64,000 nucleotides of DNA from UBA1014 sp964344035 (GCA_964344035.1 CAYFLK010000008.1:27264-91263); one strand, 5' to 3'; counted from the first letter of the stretch, positions 34,266-43,861 are shown. A program made the numbers and translations. Notes: generated by a model from the sequence alone, not told the origin.

Positions 34266-36841
34266 GCATCACCACCGAAGAACTGCGGGAAGCGCTGCTC
34301 GACCTGGAGCGAGCCAAGGACAAGGAGCGTCAAGCACGCCTGACTTCCGAAAGCCTGCTTGCAGGATTAGAAGCAATCTCCGAGACGATATCCTCAGATG
34401 AAATGTTTTCACGCCTGCTGGAAGCGTTGCGCATACCGCTGGATTTCGACCACGCGTTTTTGATTCTGAAGGATGATGACAAATTCAGAATTGTGGCCAG
34501 CACCTCCCCTCATTTTGAGAAAACAGGTTTTCAGGCAAAGCCCCTGCTCAATCGGATCCTGGAAGGGAAAGCGGTTTCCGTGTTTGACGCCGGAGCGATC
34601 AAGGAATGGCAGATACAACCTGAATCAGCGCGGGCGCTTGTCACCTCCGCCTTGCATGTCCCGCTCAAAACTTCGCAGTTGACCGCCGCGCTGGTGTGCG
34701 TCAAACGCGTGCGCGCTTATTTTACCCGTTCCCATCTGAGCTTGATCAAACGCTTCATCCCCCTCGCGCTCAGCGCCCTGGGGCGCCTACAGGACATGGA
34801 ACGGCTGAAGTGTGAAATCGAGGAACACGAACAGACTGAAGCGAAATTGTCCGAGTACCGGGACCGCCTTGAAAAAATGGTCGAGGAACGCACCCGGGAA
34901 CTGTTGCAAAGTCAGGAACGTCTGCAGGCGGCGCTGCTGGGAAGCAAAGCGGGGTTGTGGGACGTGAATCTGATCACAGGCGAAGAGTTTTTGGACCAGC
35001 GCTGGACGGGAATGCTGGGCTACTCCGTGCAGGAATTGTGGGAGAAGTACGAAAAACCCTGGGAAGCGCTAGTACATCCGGAAGATTTTCCCGGTGCGCA
35101 AACGGCCCTTCATCGTCACCTCGCCGGAAAAACAGAATACTACCAGGCGGAATACCGGATGCGCGCCAAGTCCGGAGAGTTTCGCTGGATTTTGGACACC
35201 GCCAAAGCGGGGAATTATGACGAGCATGGCGCCCCCGGACGGATCAGCGGAATACATCTGGACATCACAGAACGTAAAAAAACCGAAATCGCCCTCAAAC
35301 GCAGTGAACAGCGCTTCGCGGATTTTGTGGATGCGGCCTCCGACTGGTATTGGGAGATGGACGCGGACTATCGCATGTGCTGGCTCTCCGACCGTATTGA
35401 AGATGTTTTGGGGGTCAGCAAAGAAGAATTGCTGGGATTCAAAAGAACGGAAGTCCGCTCTGAGAAAGAAGCGGAAGAACACGAAAAATGGGATGCTCAC
35501 ATCGCAGACCTTGATCATCAAAGAACGTTCCGGGATTTCGAATACCAGCTAAAGGGCGATCAATACGGGAACCGCTGGGTCCGCATCAGCGGAAAACCGT
35601 TTTATGACGATAATGGCGAATACCTCGGTTATCGCGGCACCGGGACAGACATCACTGCCTACCGCAAGGCGGAGGAAGAGCGCATCGAATTGGAGGAACA
35701 GTTACGCCAAAGCAAAAAGATGGAGGCAATCGGCACGCTGGCAGGTGGAATCGCCCATGATTTCAACAATATCCTGCAGGGCATGGCTTCCGCGCTGGAA
35801 ATCATCAATATGGAGCTGCCGAAAAAAACACCGGTCAAACCTGAATTGCAAATGCTGGCGAGACTGCAAAAACGCGCTAGAGACCTGGTACGCCAGATTC
35901 TCACCTTCAGCCGCTATGACACCGAAAAGCAGGGGGTTATCGAGGTTGTGCCGATTCTCCAGGAAAGCCTGAAAATGCTCCGTTCAACCCTGCCAAAATC
36001 AATTGACATCCAGACTCAAATCGTCCTTCCTCAAGCCCTGATCCAGGGTAACGCCTCTCAAATCCACCAGGTGATTGTCAACCTCTGCGTTAACGCGGGA
36101 CACGCCATGGAGAAAACCGGGGGCGTCCTCACAGTTTCTCTGGATAAGGTGGAACACCCTGCCCGGGAACCGGTTTCTTTGCATTCGGGCCGCAACTATT
36201 TCCGCCTGTGCATAAAAGACACCGGCACTGGTATGTCGGAGGACCTGGTCAAGCGCATTTTCGAACCCTTCTTCACCACCAAGGACAGGGGTCGTGGTTC
36301 AGGATTGGGGTTGTCAGTGATTGACGGCATCATCGAGCTGCATCAGGGACACATCCATGTCGCCAGCGAGGAAGGAAAAGGAAGCACGTTCAGCGTGTTC
36401 CTGCCGCTTGTCGAAGGGAAAATAAGCAAGAGTCCGGCCGCGGCGGTCCCGGAAACTCCGCCGAAACCGGAAGGCTTCCGGATTTTGTTTGTCGATGACG
36501 AGGAAGAAATTCTGTTCATGCAGCAAAATATCCTCAAACGTATGAAACACCAGGTCACCGCGTGCGTGAGCGGGGAGGATGCACTGGAAAAGCTGCGGAA
36601 AGACCCGGATGCCTTTGACATGGTCATTACCGATCAAACCATGCCCGGGATGAGCGGCATGCAGCTTAGCCGCTTAATCCGTGAAGTTCGCCAGGACATG
36701 CTGATCATTCTAGCAACCGGCTACAGCGCGGAAGAACTGCCTGAAGGGATTGAAGACGTGGGCATCCGCGCGATCCTCCGCAAACCCTACACCCACGATA
36801 TTCTGTCCAGCCTCATCCATGAAGTGATGGAGACTGCCTGA
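34262..36841 (+). CDS. Hybrid histidine kinase (GAF-PAS-PAS-HisKA-HATPase-REC)
   Basis: An 859-residue cytoplasmic kinase without transmembrane helices. Order: GAF-like domain (about 20-175), coiled coil ending EEHEQTEAKLSEYRDRLEKMVEERTREL, PAS with PAC (about 225-342, ending GIHLDITERKKTE), a second PAS with PAC (about 350-470), HisKA with His499 in GGIAHDFNNILQ, HATPase (FRLCIKDTGTGM, GRGSGLGLSVI), and a C-terminal receiver with Asp791 in MVITDQTMPGMSG. The receiver invariants look intact. There is no DNA-binding output domain, so phosphate should pass to another protein or control the kinase. The FIST gene upstream is a plausible sensor partner. Confidence 0.92.
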   Translation: MSITTEELREALLDLERAKDKERQARLTSESLLAGLEAISETISSDEMFSRLLEALRIPLDFDHAFLILKDDDKFRIVASTSPHFEKTGFQAKPLLNRILEGKAVSVFDAGAIKEWQIQPESARALVTSALHVPLKTSQLTAALVCVKRVRAYFTRSHLSLIKRFIPLALSALGRLQDMERLKCEIEEHEQTEAKLSEYRDRLEKMVEERTRELLQSQERLQAALLGSKAGLWDVNLITGEEFLDQRWTGMLGYSVQELWEKYEKPWEALVHPEDFPGAQTALHRHLAGKTEYYQAEYRMRAKSGEFRWILDTAKAGNYDEHGAPGRISGIHLDITERKKTEIALKRSEQRFADFVDAASDWYWEMDADYRMCWLSDRIEDVLGVSKEELLGFKRTEVRSEKEAEEHEKWDAHIADLDHQRTFRDFEYQLKGDQYGNRWVRISGKPFYDDNGEYLGYRGTGTDITAYRKAEEERIELEEQLRQSKKMEAIGTLAGGIAHDFNNILQGMASALEIINMELPKKTPVKPELQMLARLQKRARDLVRQILTFSRYDTEKQGVIEVVPILQESLKMLRSTLPKSIDIQTQIVLPQALIQGNASQIHQVIVNLCVNAGHAMEKTGGVLTVSLDKVEHPAREPVSLHSGRNYFRLCIKDTGTGMSEDLVKRIFEPFFTTKDRGRGSGLGLSVIDGIIELHQGHIHVASEEGKGSTFSVFLPLVEGKISKSPAAAVPETPPKPEGFRILFVDDEEEILFMQQNILKRMKHQVTACVSGEDALEKLRKDPDAFDMVITDQTMPGMSGMQLSRLIREVRQDMLIILATGYSAEELPEGIEDVGIRAILRKPYTHDILSSLIHEVMETA

Positions 36842-36843
36842 CA

Positions 36844-36920
36844 TGGCGCGGGCGGGAGGACTCGAACCCCCAACCCTCAGATCCGAAGTCTGATGCTCTA
36901 TCCAGTTGAGCTACGCCCGC
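36844..36920 (-). tRNA. tRNA-Arg (TCG)
   Basis: A full cloverleaf of 77 bases with encoded CCA. The acceptor stem GCGGGCG/CGCCCGC is fully paired; the anticodon loop CTTCGGA gives anticodon TCG, reading CGA. The T-arm has GGGTTCGAGTC. It lies 50 bases after tRNA-His on the same strand. Confidence 0.95.
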
Positions 36921-36970
36921 GCGGAAAGGCGAAAGAAGGAGCGATTCAGAGAATCAAGGCGGGTGAAGAC

Positions 36971-37047
36971 TGGGGCGAGCGAGGGGACTTGAACCCCCGA
37001 CCGCTGGAATCACAATCCAGAGCTCTACCAACTGAGCTACGCACGCC
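36971..37047 (-). tRNA. tRNA-His (GTG) with an acceptor-stem mismatch
   Basis: The anticodon loop TTGTGAT gives GTG. The extra G at -1 that marks tRNA-His is encoded (37047) and faces C73; CCA is encoded. The acceptor stem reads GCGTGCG against CGCTCGC, leaving position 4:69 as U-U where A-U is expected. All other arms pair. The mismatch may be natural or a base error. Confidence 0.93.
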
Positions 37048-37158
37048 GTCCAGTTTCAAGGTAAACATTATACGGCGGTTAAAGGGTTTTCACAACCGCA
37101 AAACCACAGTCAGGTCATTCACTGAGAATGCCCCCTTCAGGTAGTTTTGTAGACGTAA

Positions 37159-38352
37159 TCAGTTCAGCAATTCTACCGCCAATGCTGTTGCTTCCCCTCC
37201 GCCGATACAGAGTGCTGCAATTCCCCTCCGGCGCTCGTGATGTTCGAGGGCAGCAAGAAGAGTGACAAGGATGCGTGTCCCAGACGCGCCTATCGGATGG
37301 CCGAGCGCGCATGCTCCACCATGAATATTTACCTTTTCAGCAGGGATTTCCAAATCATGCATCACCGCCATTGTCACCACGGCAAATGCCTCGTTGATTT
37401 CAAACAAGTCGACATCCGAGACTGTCCAATCCATTTTCTGCAAAACCTTTCGAACCGCAGAAACCGGTGCAGTGGTAAACCATGCCGGTTCGTGGGCGTG
37501 CTCAGCCTGGGCCAATATGCGTGCGACGGGAGTTAGCCCCCGTTTTTCAGCGGTTGATTCCCGCATCAGCACAAGCGCCGCGGCACCGTCGGATATGGAA
37601 GATGAATTGGCGGGGGTAACCGTTCCATTTTTGGCAAATGCCGGTTTCAGCTTCGGAATTTTCTCCAGGTTCGCGGACAATGGTTGTTCATCGGTATCGA
37701 CCACAGTGTCTCCCTTGCGCCCATGCACAGTTACAGGACATATCTCTTTCCTGAATGCCCCGCTTTCGATCGCCTGTTGGGCGCGCTTCAGGGAGCGGAT
37801 GGCGAACTCGTCCTGCGCTTCTCGGCTGAAACCGTAATGCGTTGCGGTATCTTCTGCGTATGTCCCCATCAGCCTTCCCTTATCATAGGCGTCTTCCAGT
37901 CCATCGAGAAACATGTGATCGAAGACCTGGCCATGTCCGAGCCTCATTCCGACACGTGCTTTGGGCAGCAGGTAGGGGGCATTGGACATGCTTTCCATCC
38001 CTCCTGCCACCAGGACCCGGTCCTGCCCTGCGATAAGCATGTCGTGAGCGAGCATCACCGTCATCATTCCCGAACCGCACATTTTGTTCACCGTCGTGCA
38101 TCCTACAGAGTTGGGGACGCCCGCTCCCAGCGAAGCCTGCCGCGCGGGCGCCTGTCCTTGACCGGCAGGGAGCACACATCCCATGATCACTTCATCAACA
38201 TCACCCGCCGGAACTCCGCTACGATCGAGGGCCGCCCGTATCGCCGCGGCGCCAAGCGCGGAACAGGTCACTTCCTTCAACGCGCCCTGGAACCCTCCCA
38301 TCGGTGTGCGCGCCATGCCGACGATGACAATTGGGTCTGTTACATTTTTCAT
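37159..38352 (-). CDS. Acetyl-CoA acetyltransferase (thiolase)
   Basis: A 397-residue thiolase. The nucleophilic Cys is in VNKMCGSGMMTVM, the His in GGACALGHPIGASG, and the second Cys in LCIGGGEATALAVE. The family is split between biosynthetic acetoacetyl-CoA thiolases and degradative enzymes; the sequence fits the acetyl-CoA C-acetyltransferase group. It could finish degradation of 3-hydroxybutyryl-CoA made by the mutase operon, but it lies about 14 kb away and that link is inference. The MITE copy 2 is 24 bases upstream of its ATG. Confidence 0.93.
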   Translation of the reverse strand: MKNVTDPIVIVGMARTPMGGFQGALKEVTCSALGAAAIRAALDRSGVPAGDVDEVIMGCVLPAGQGQAPARQASLGAGVPNSVGCTTVNKMCGSGMMTVMLAHDMLIAGQDRVLVAGGMESMSNAPYLLPKARVGMRLGHGQVFDHMFLDGLEDAYDKGRLMGTYAEDTATHYGFSREAQDEFAIRSLKRAQQAIESGAFRKEICPVTVHGRKGDTVVDTDEQPLSANLEKIPKLKPAFAKNGTVTPANSSSISDGAAALVLMRESTAEKRGLTPVARILAQAEHAHEPAWFTTAPVSAVRKVLQKMDWTVSDVDLFEINEAFAVVTMAVMHDLEIPAEKVNIHGGACALGHPIGASGTRILVTLLAALEHHERRRGIAALCIGGGEATALAVELLN

Positions 38353-38376
38353 TTGTTCCTTTTTGTTTTACAGGTG

Positions 38377-38479
38377 TGATGGTTTCGTAAAAAGTCAAAA
38401 TCCGGTTTTTTGCATCTAATGATTTCAATGAGTTACGAGAACGAAATTGTGCGTTTTGGGACTTTTTACGAGTTCATCA
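38377..38479 (-). mobile_element. MITE, copy 2 (103 bp, inverted relative to copy 1)
   Basis: The same 103-bp element as 29539-29641 in the other orientation, differing at two positions. It is flanked by GGTG on both sides, a probable target duplication. It lies between the thiolase start and the end of the NtrB-like gene, so it may carry or disturb the thiolase promoter. Confidence 0.85.
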
Positions 38480-38527
38480 GGTGTAGTTTGCGTGAAAAAG
38501 GGAGAAATCCGCATATTTAAACCGGGG

Positions 38528-39637
38528 TCATTTACCTTCGATTGCAGCAGGCATCGATCCCGGAAGCGTTTCAGGGAGAAACACCTGAAACACTGCTCCT
38601 CCGGCCTTTCCTGCGCGGTAACGCAGCAGCCCCCCATGTGATTCAACCAGCCTATATGATATGGACAAGCCCAGTCCGTGGCCCTTGGGTTTGGTGGTAA
38701 ACAACGGTTTGAACAATCTTGACTGCATTTCCTCAGTGACCCCGGGTCCTTCGTCCTCAACGGAGACGAGCTGGTATCCGCAGCGGGGATCGAGGTTTGT
38801 TCCCGCAAGTTCCCAGCGCGCGCAGTAGCGTGTGCGGATGGTGACGGCGCCGTTATCCGGTATTGCTTCAGCAGCATTCCGGATGAGGTTGAGAAACACC
38901 TGGTGCAGTTTGTCACGGTCCCCGCCTATATCCGGCAATGAAGGATCGAAGCGGCGCAAAAACCGCAGTGCGGGTTTGGTATTTTCTTCAAAAAGAATTA
39001 CCGTATCTAGCAGTTCATGCAAGTTGAACCGTGATGACTGCAAAGGTACAGGATGGGAATGCAACGCCAGCTGCCTCAACAATCGCTCGATACGTTCGAT
39101 TTCCGAGAACATAATCCCCGCGGGTCCCACGTCCATGCCGGAAACCCGCATATCACGTTCCATCAGCTGCAGCACCCCCTTGAGACCCCCCAGCGGGTTA
39201 CGTATTTCATGCGCTATCGTCGCCAGCAGCCGATTAACCGAATGGGAAACTTCCGTTTCCTGCTGACGCATCCGCGACTCGTTGAAACGGGTGCTGTCAA
39301 GCAGGGTGATCAACGCATGTTCGGTCACTTCCGCACCATTGCGCAATGGAGTGAGTACGATTTCGGCGACACGTAATTTCAAAGGCGGAGTTTGCAACTT
39401 GTACCCGCTCAGCTGAAACTCTTTTTCGGATTGAAGCACCTGTTTCAACCGCTCCCGGATAAGGTGATCGTCTCGAAACAAATTTTCAACACCCATCCCC
39501 CGAAGACGGGCCGAATCCAGCCGCCAGAGCAGCAGCGCGGATTCATTGCAGAAAACAACCTTGCCGGAAGAATCAACAAGCAAAACCGCCTGGCGCAAGT
39601 GGTCAAGTAGGGTTTTTGACAGGTTTTCAGACAGCAT
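38528..39637 (-). CDS. NtrB-like PAS histidine kinase
   Basis: A 369-residue soluble kinase. Residues 10-125 are a PAS domain (AVLLVDSSGKVVFCNESALLL), followed by HisKA with the H-box IAHEIRNPLGGLKGVLQLMER and a HATPase domain (NLIRNAAEAIPDNG, SVEDEGPGVTEEMQ, GHGLGLSI). The layout equals NtrB/GlnL, which responds to PII and phosphorylates the sigma-54 activator NtrC. No ntrC or glnA is adjacent, so the partner regulator is elsewhere and a nitrogen role is not shown. The start is ATG at 39637. Confidence 0.88.
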   Translation of the reverse strand: MLSENLSKTLLDHLRQAVLLVDSSGKVVFCNESALLLWRLDSARLRGMGVENLFRDDHLIRERLKQVLQSEKEFQLSGYKLQTPPLKLRVAEIVLTPLRNGAEVTEHALITLLDSTRFNESRMRQQETEVSHSVNRLLATIAHEIRNPLGGLKGVLQLMERDMRVSGMDVGPAGIMFSEIERIERLLRQLALHSHPVPLQSSRFNLHELLDTVILFEENTKPALRFLRRFDPSLPDIGGDRDKLHQVFLNLIRNAAEAIPDNGAVTIRTRYCARWELAGTNLDPRCGYQLVSVEDEGPGVTEEMQSRLFKPLFTTKPKGHGLGLSISYRLVESHGGLLRYRAGKAGGAVFQVFLPETLPGSMPAAIEGK

Positions 39638-39739
39638 GCAGCAGGGGTTCGTGAAGACTCATGCGGGGAGCAACGGAATTGACTGTGTAAACAATGATTT
39701 ATAAAGTATTTTCTGTATATTGACAAGCTGCAAGAGGGG

Positions 39740-42700
39740 ATGACAAAACAACCACATGAAATGCTGACACTGAAAATTCCCAAGCGGTCGGAACTGCTGC
39801 TCCCTGGGAAAGGCCCTGAACATGGCAGGGAAAGACTGCTTCAGGTCAACAGAACCCTGCGCATGCTGGTTGAAGCATCGGCGGGCACGGGAAAGACATT
39901 CGCACTGGAGGAACTTGTTCTCGAATTGACCCTGGAACAGGGTATCCCCTTGCAGAAAATCCTGCTTGTCACTTTTACTGAAAAAGCCAGAACCGAACTG
40001 AAAGCAAGAATGCGTGGGAGGCTGCAGGAAATCGTACAGGCGGTTGATAACGGATGCGAGTTCTTGGGGGAAAAGGGAGACGGTCCCTGCTGGCAGGTTG
40101 ACCCGCCCCGGTACCAGGAACTGAAGGCCGCCCTGCTAGACTTCGACGCAGTCCCGGTTTACACCATCCATGGATTCTGCCACCGGATGATGAATGAGTT
40201 TGCTTTTGAAAACCGGCAGCTATTCAGCCAGCAGCTGACTGAAACCCAAACGCTTTATCAAGACCTTTTCAGAACCTTTCTGCGCAGACGCGTGCTGCCT
40301 GGAAACTCGCATTATTCTCGCCTGTTTTCATTATACCTGACCAGCGCGGAAGGAAAACCCACGGACCTGGAAAAAGCGCTTTTCGAACTGCTTCCATGGA
40401 CCCTCCGTTACGAACCCGCGCTGCCTGCCTTCGGTGAATTTCTGAAAAGCTACGAAGTCCATTGGCGCAAATGGGTGGCACACGACCGAAATCTACGTAC
40501 AAAGCATAAAGAACAACATCCCCTGCGTGAGGCGTTCCTACTCATGAATCTCAGGGGAGGCGCTTCCGAAAGAAAGACACTGAGGCATCTCGAACGGGTG
40601 CTTGAAATACTGGGTAACGCAGATGCAGGAAGAACAATGGAGGAAAGTTTCATCGACCTGCTGCAGCTTGACCTGCGTCAAATTACAAATCCTCCGTGTA
40701 CAAAATCACTCAAACCGGGAAAGCGCTGGGTCGGTCCTGAAGAACTTCCCGAAGATGAAGGCAAATGGCTGGCACAACTGGATTCTATAGCCGATTTTCT
40801 TGAGCATCACCGGTTGCGGATCAGGCATGATCGTGACCCCGTTCAGAGCGTTGCCAAGCTCCTCAGAGGCTGGCTGATCCAGCACATGCTTCTAGATTTG
40901 CGTGCAGAACTGAAACGTGTAAAGAAGCAAGAAGGGGTTTACGATTTCGATGATATGCTGAGAATTGTCGAGGAGAACGTTCGCCCCACCCATTCCGGAA
41001 ACGAAACAAGCACTACAACGGCGCTGACCCGGGCAATCCGGGAAAAATACGCATGCGCAATCATTGATGAATTCCAAGATACAGACAGCAGGCAGTGGTC
41101 CATTTTCCGGAACGTGTTCCTAGAGAGCCCGAATCACCGCCTCTTCATCATCGGCGACCCCAAACAGGCGATATATGGTTTCCGCGGCGCTGAAGTACAG
41201 ACATATCTGAAGGCAGGTAAAAAGCTGCTTGCACGGGAACAATCGGAATGCCTTCCCCTGGAAAGGAATTTCCGTTCATCAGGGGAATTGATTTCCGGAT
41301 TGAACCGGATTTTCGGCACCGCGGGATGGTTCTCCCATCCGCGGGGGATTGCCTACTGCCCGGTAAAATGCGGGAACCCGGAAATCGGCTTGGTTGACCA
41401 AGACCCCTCCCGCCGTGGGGTCCACTTGTTTCTGTTGCAACCCAGGTTTCAAATTTACCGCGGCGCTCTGCTAAAAATGAAGGGGAAGAGAAATCCTCTG
41501 TTTCCACCAGAGATGCTGGATGCCCTCGAACAGGTCACGGGAAAACAGTTTCGTTCCGTAGACACCTTTCTGCGGGCGGTCGCCGCTGAAGCCGGTTCCA
41601 ACCAAGCAGCGGAACACCGCGAGCGGCTGCTGTCAGAGTTTCTTCAGAACAACCGGCGTCCCGCGGAAAAGGAACTCGCCGAGGAAATCGCCAGGGAAAT
41701 CTCAGCGCTGCTGGAGCGCCGTCCGGTCTGGAGAAACGGCAAAACCGGTGAAGAACACCCGCTGCGTAAGAAAGATATCTGCGTGCTTTTCCGTAAAAGC
41801 AACGAAGGAGAACTGCTGGCGCCGATACTGAGGCGCAGAGGAATCGCACATTCGTTTTACAAGCAGCGGGGATTGTTTCAAACCCGCGAGGCCCGTGAAG
41901 TGCTAGACCTGCTACAGGCGGTTGCACATCCGGACCAGCCTTCAAGGACCCGTCAGGCGGTGTTGACAAGGTTTTTTGACATGCCGTTGGATCACCTTTC
42001 CTCCTTTTCCAGCAGCAGTTCCGGAATCACCGAGCTGCTCGGAGAGTGGGGCAGTCTGGCTGAAAATAGTGACTTCCCCCGTCTTTTCGAACAAATCCTG
42101 AGGCAGACCAGGGTGATTCAGCGCGAACTATTTATCAGCGGGAACGAACGCGGGGTATCGAATACAATGCAGGTTCTCGAATATCTCAACAGGCAGGCGC
42201 ATGAACGTGGATTGTCACTTAGTGAACTTACTTTGCTGCTGCACAACACAATCGAGGGGGTAGTAGTGCCGGCGATAGACGACAACCTGCTGCGCCTCGA
42301 AAGCGACAGGGAAGCGGTGCAACTGATGACCATCCATGCCGCGAAAGGATTGGAATTCCCGGTGGTCTTCCTCTTCGGCGGATTATCACAGGACCCTTCC
42401 TCCAACTGGCATCGGTATCACAATGACGCGGATGAACCAGTGCTGGATTTGTTCAGTTCTCCCCCCCCGGATGCAGCCTTAAGGGAATCCACGGGCGAAT
42501 GGGAACGTTTGTATTACGTGGCCTTGACTCGCGCCGGTGGACGCCTTTATTTGCCGTATATCGGGAACTTGCCCGGTGTTAATGGCTCCCTCTCCCCCCT
42601 GGAGAGGGTCGGGGTGAGGGGCGGAAAACGGTTTTACAATGTTTCGAAGAGTCCGCTTGGCTGTCTGCTGCCATCTCTCGACGGGATTGTGGCGGAATTG

Positions 42701-43861
42701 AAGAACTACCACGGGGAACAAAAAAGCCAGGACCAGAAAGAAGCAATCCGGTTTCCTTTCAGTGCCAGCATGGTTCACACTTCCGCAAATACATCCTCCT
42801 CCGGAAACAGGCATTCCGGGATGGACTACGCAGCCCTGCAAAACTGGAATCCTCCGGATTTGCCTGTGCGTCCGCGGGTTTTGGAGAACCAGCATGATCC
42901 GGATGCTTTCATGTCCAGCCTGCGCCGGGACCACAGGGGCTTTGTCGTCACTTCCTTCAGCGCAATGGCCCGGCAAGCGGAACGGAACTTGGACAACACC
43001 TTGAAGTCCGGCGAGCAAAAATCACCTGTTTATCAGACCAACACGGATGACGAATTGACAGAACCACGTGAAGTGGACGAACCGCAGACGGACAAACATG
43101 AGTCCTATGAACCGAACCAAAATACGCAGAACAGTGAGAGACTTTCCGGAGGTACACGCACGGGAAATTTCCTGCACGAAGTTTTGGAACGCATCGATTA
43201 TTCGGCAGTGATCGAACAGGAAACCTGTGAAACCTGGGTCCGCCTGCCCGCGGTGATAAATCTGATGCGCATGCTGGCGGATAAACATGGCATCTCCGTG
43301 GAACACATCCCAGGCCTCTCAGAAATTCTCTGGCACGCTTTGCGCAGAGAGATCAGCCTGGGAAGTGGTGAAAAATCACCCCGCATCCGCATCGGCAGCT
43401 GCAGGAAAAAACTGCGTGAGATGAAGTTCTATTTCCCCCTGCCGGATTACCGACATCCCTTCACCCTGTTAGGCAAACCCAGAGATGATTCTTTATGGTG
43501 CGGGGATGGATGGAGGATCAAGCGCGGATTTCTCACCGGATCGATCGACCTGCTCTTTGAACACGATCAAAAAGTGTATTTGCTTGACTGGAAGAGCAAT
43601 CTGTTGGGAAACTATCAGCAGGAAAGCCTGCTTCATGCCGTAAACGAGCATTACCTCCTTCAATTAATGATCTATGCATTGGCCACAACGCGTTGGCTGC
43701 GCATACAAACCCGGGAGGAGTATGAACGGCGATTCGGCGGCATCTTGTACCTCTTCCTGCGTGGTATGCCCATTCAGGAGGCGGTGTACTTTGCCCGCCC
43801 TGCATGGAGTGAACTGATCGATTACCAGTCGACGCTGCAACATGCCCCGCTTGGAGATTGA
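39740..43861 (+). CDS. recB: Exonuclease V beta subunit, RecB helicase-nuclease
   Basis: A 1373-residue UvrD-type helicase with C-terminal RecB nuclease. Helicase motifs in order: EASAGTGKTFALEEL (Walker A), VYTIHGFCHRMM, CAIIDEFQDTD (Walker B), LFIIGDPKQAIYGFRGA, LERNFRSS, MTIHAAKGLEFPVVFL, and LYYVALTRAGGRLYLP. The nuclease has GTRTGNFLHEVLE and SIDLLF..VYLLDWKSN (Asp, Asp-x-Lys). EASAGTGKT and length place it with RecB rather than AddA. RecB acts with RecC and RecD at double-strand breaks; neither is adjacent. A short palindromic repeat lies in-frame at 42586-42622. The ATG at 39740 follows AGAGGGG closely. Confidence 0.92.
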   Translation: MTKQPHEMLTLKIPKRSELLLPGKGPEHGRERLLQVNRTLRMLVEASAGTGKTFALEELVLELTLEQGIPLQKILLVTFTEKARTELKARMRGRLQEIVQAVDNGCEFLGEKGDGPCWQVDPPRYQELKAALLDFDAVPVYTIHGFCHRMMNEFAFENRQLFSQQLTETQTLYQDLFRTFLRRRVLPGNSHYSRLFSLYLTSAEGKPTDLEKALFELLPWTLRYEPALPAFGEFLKSYEVHWRKWVAHDRNLRTKHKEQHPLREAFLLMNLRGGASERKTLRHLERVLEILGNADAGRTMEESFIDLLQLDLRQITNPPCTKSLKPGKRWVGPEELPEDEGKWLAQLDSIADFLEHHRLRIRHDRDPVQSVAKLLRGWLIQHMLLDLRAELKRVKKQEGVYDFDDMLRIVEENVRPTHSGNETSTTTALTRAIREKYACAIIDEFQDTDSRQWSIFRNVFLESPNHRLFIIGDPKQAIYGFRGAEVQTYLKAGKKLLAREQSECLPLERNFRSSGELISGLNRIFGTAGWFSHPRGIAYCPVKCGNPEIGLVDQDPSRRGVHLFLLQPRFQIYRGALLKMKGKRNPLFPPEMLDALEQVTGKQFRSVDTFLRAVAAEAGSNQAAEHRERLLSEFLQNNRRPAEKELAEEIAREISALLERRPVWRNGKTGEEHPLRKKDICVLFRKSNEGELLAPILRRRGIAHSFYKQRGLFQTREAREVLDLLQAVAHPDQPSRTRQAVLTRFFDMPLDHLSSFSSSSSGITELLGEWGSLAENSDFPRLFEQILRQTRVIQRELFISGNERGVSNTMQVLEYLNRQAHERGLSLSELTLLLHNTIEGVVVPAIDDNLLRLESDREAVQLMTIHAAKGLEFPVVFLFGGLSQDPSSNWHRYHNDADEPVLDLFSSPPPDAALRESTGEWERLYYVALTRAGGRLYLPYIGNLPGVNGSLSPLERVGVRGGKRFYNVSKSPLGCLLPSLDGIVAELKNYHGEQKSQDQKEAIRFPFSASMVHTSANTSSSGNRHSGMDYAALQNWNPPDLPVRPRVLENQHDPDAFMSSLRRDHRGFVVTSFSAMARQAERNLDNTLKSGEQKSPVYQTNTDDELTEPREVDEPQTDKHESYEPNQNTQNSERLSGGTRTGNFLHEVLERIDYSAVIEQETCETWVRLPAVINLMRMLADKHGISVEHIPGLSEILWHALRREISLGSGEKSPRIRIGSCRKKLREMKFYFPLPDYRHPFTLLGKPRDDSLWCGDGWRIKRGFLTGSIDLLFEHDQKVYLLDWKSNLLGNYQQESLLHAVNEHYLLQLMIYALATTRWLRIQTREEYERRFGGILYLFLRGMPIQEAVYFARPAWSELIDYQSTLQHAPLGD
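42586..42622. repeat. REP-like palindrome inside recB
   Basis: The bases CTCCCTCTCC...GGAGAGGGTC followed by GGGGTGAGGGG match the very common proteobacterial intergenic repeat built on CCCTCTCC/GGAGAGGG plus GGGGTGAGGG. It is read in frame as a Ser-Leu-Ser-Pro-Leu-Glu-Arg-type linker between the helicase and nuclease parts. The family assignment is from memory. Confidence 0.55.

Noticed and set aside
36893..37144. Plus-strand ORF containing the phrase GDLNPRPLESQSRALPTEL
   Set aside because: It is the well-known false protein read antisense through tRNA genes; the tRNAs account for it.
42479..43018. 179-codon antisense ORF in recB
   Set aside because: Antisense of the recB linker and repeat; no independent support.
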